DNA of 5,700 nucleotides from positions 1-5,700 of the forward strand of contig JAEZCY010000244.1 in assembly GCA_023429845.1 (NCBI GenBank). Reading direction: 5' to 3'. This DNA is from Acidobacteriota bacterium (GTDB lineage Bacteria > Acidobacteriota > Vicinamibacteria > Vicinamibacterales > Vicinamibacteraceae). Shown piece by piece: positions 4,264 through 5,700 of this stretch. Position 1 is the first letter of the stretch, and every line of letters starts with the position of its first letter. Position numbers and translations under genes: made by a program. The notes beneath the pieces were generated by a model that was given only the letters and a program-made list of their open reading frames with translations, was not told the origin of the DNA and ran no database searches.

Positions 4264-5700
4264 CTACGATACCGTCCGTGTGGCCGCCGGCTCCGGCAGC
4301 TCGATGGGTTCGCTGGCGGGGCCGTGCGTGCGGGTCTTGCTCGGGCTGCGGAACAGGCCGAGCGCCCAGTCGCGGAAGCTCGCCATGGTGTCGTAGAGCG
4401 TCGGGATCACCAGCAGCGTGAGCAGCGTGGACGTGATGACGCCGCCAATGACCGCGCGGCCGAGCGGCGCCCGGAAGTCGGCGCCCTCGCCGTGGCCGAT
4501 GGCCACCGGCAGCATGCCCGCGACGAGCGCGAAGCTCGTCATGAGGATCGGGCGCAGGCGCACGCGCCCCGCCTCGATGAGCGCGTCGCGGCGCTCCATC
4601 CCCTGCTCCATCGACCACTTCGCGAAGTCGACGAGCAGGATGGCGTTCTTCGCGACGATGCCCATGAGCAGGATCACGCCGATCATGCTCATCAGGTTGA
4701 TCGTCGTGTTGGTGAGCAGCAGCGCGAGCATGACGCCGATCAACGACAGCGGCAGCGAGATCATGATCGCCAGCGGGTCGAGGAACGAGCCGAACTGCAG
4801 CACCAGCACGAAGTACATCAGCATCACCGCCAGGCCCAGGGCCGCGAGGATGCCGCCGAACACTTCTGCCTGGTCGGCCGATTCACCGCCGGTCGAGAGC
4901 TCGTAGCCGGCTGGCAACTGCACGTTGGCGTTGACCCGCTGCATGATGTCGGCGAGCACCTCGTTCAACGAACGGACCTCGGTGTTTGCCTGGATCTTGA
5001 TCACCCGGTCGCGATTGAGATGGTCGATGCGAGCCGGGCCGATGCTGTTCTCGAGTCGCGCCACCTGCCCGAGCGGGATCAGCACGGGCCCCTGCGGTCC
5101 CTGCACCGAGATGGGGAGCTGTGACAGGTCGCGGATGCGCGTCCGCGCCTCAGGGGCGAGCCGCACGTACACATCGCGCGTCTCCCCTTCCGGGTCCACC
5201 CAATCTCCCGTGTCGATGCCGGCAAACGCCGGTCGCAGGGCCTGGGCCACCTGCCCCACGGTCACGCCGAGCGAGCCGGCCAGGCCGCGATCGAGGATGA
5301 CGTCGATCTCCGGCTTGCGGCCCTTCGTGGACAGCCCGACGTCCACCGCACCCGGCACCTGCCGGACCTCGTCGCGAATCTTCTCGGCGAGGGCCGACAA
5401 CTCGTCGGCGCCGGGGCCGGTGAGCTGCAGCTCGATCTGCTTGAAGTTGCCGAAGAAGTTGATGTTGATCCACGCCTCGACCCCACCGAGCTGCAACAGG
5501 CGGGAACGCAGGTCGGCCGCGACGTCCTCCTGCCGCCGCTCGCGTTCGGCGCGCGGCTTGAGGCGCACATACACCGAGGCTTCGTCCACCGACTCGGTCT
5601 GGCCGCCGACGCTCGTGTAGGTATAGGCGACCTCCGGCAGCGACCGGGCGATCGCCGACACCTCCTGCGTCTTCAGCTGCGTGTACGCGATGTTGGACCC
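4264..5700 (-). CDS. RND efflux transporter, AcrB/HAE1 family, C-terminal part
   Basis: This is an inner-membrane proton-driven drug or solvent pump subunit, normally about 1,030-1,050 residues and working with a periplasmic adaptor and an outer-membrane channel. Only the last 478 residues lie in the window; the frame is open through the right edge (beginning GSNIAYTQLKTQE). The first 280 visible residues are the second periplasmic loop (porter and docking subdomains, with EVAYTYTSVGG and LSTKGRKPEI). Five membrane segments follow, corresponding to TM8-TM12: FGGILAALGLAVML, PLAIMISLPLSLIGVML, the long NLMSMIGVILLMGIVAKNAI segment, RPILMTSFALVAGMLPVAIG, and GGVITSTLLTLLVIPTLYD. GIVAKNAILLVDFAK and RLRPILMT are family hallmarks. 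The tail of about 35 residues is cytoplasmic and rich in Pro and Glu. The stop is convergent with dut, 78 bp away. The exact substrate is not deducible. Confidence 0.95.
   Translation of the reverse strand, partial: GSNIAYTQLKTQEVSAIARSLPEVAYTYTSVGGQTESVDEASVYVRLKPRAERERRQEDVAADLRSRLLQLGGVEAWININFFGNFKQIELQLTGPGADELSALAEKIRDEVRQVPGAVDVGLSTKGRKPEIDVILDRGLAGSLGVTVGQVAQALRPAFAGIDTGDWVDPEGETRDVYVRLAPEARTRIRDLSQLPISVQGPQGPVLIPLGQVARLENSIGPARIDHLNRDRVIKIQANTEVRSLNEVLADIMQRVNANVQLPAGYELSTGGESADQAEVFGGILAALGLAVMLMYFVLVLQFGSFLDPLAIMISLPLSLIGVMLALLLTNTTINLMSMIGVILLMGIVAKNAILLVDFAKWSMEQGMERRDALIEAGRVRLRPILMTSFALVAGMLPVAIGHGEGADFRAPLGRAVIGGVITSTLLTLLVIPTLYDTMASFRDWALGLFRSPSKTRTHGPASEPIELPEPAATRTVS

Noticed and set aside
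4324..5124. Open plus-strand frame of 266 codons opposite the RND gene
   Set aside because: It is a shadow of a strongly recognised RND membrane domain; its product is a run of His, Asp, Glu, Arg and Gln with no fold signal.

Overview
The window is GC-rich (roughly two thirds G+C by eye) bacterial DNA. It carries housekeeping genes (metK, dut), an RND efflux pump gene, a creatininase-family enzyme, a decayed insertion sequence and several families of short intergenic repeats. The protein flavour, high GC and 'GCATTCCC'-type low-complexity spacers suggest an Acidobacteriota genome, perhaps of the Vicinamibacteria. That placement is an inference from style and has not been tested by a search.

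Layout: positions 1-46 are a degenerate 7-bp tandem array. It is interrupted at 47-781 by an internally deleted IS5-type element. The element has matching inverted ends and a transposase remnant that needs all three minus-strand frames and has lost the first catalytic Asp. The 7-bp array resumes at 782 and passes into an 8-bp CATTCCCG/CATTTCCG array (797-866). That array ends 13 bases before a + strand creatininase-family gene (880-1677). The spacer behind this gene (1678-1984) holds an array of the same family in the opposite orientation, a 53-bp tandem duplication, a third short array and a perfect 24-bp palindrome that probably ends transcription of metK.

From 1985 to 3508 two genes lie on the minus strand: a 96-codon protein resembling the DNA-binding arm of tyrosine integrases, then metK (S-adenosylmethionine synthetase) 120 bp downstream of it. 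A 206-bp divergent spacer separates them from dut (dUTPase, + strand, 3715-4185). The spacer contains a 9-bp inverted repeat wrapped around the small gene's ribosome binding site and a 13-bp palindrome. The window closes with the C-terminal half of an AcrB/HAE1-type RND transporter (minus strand, running off the right edge), convergent with dut.

The genes do not form an obvious pathway or operon. The best candidates for something undescribed are the repeat arrays, which all begin with the same 8-mer (TCGACATT) and flank the creatininase gene head to head, and the small integrase-arm-like gene with its ribosome binding site in a hairpin. I see no defence system, CRISPR array, tRNA or rRNA.
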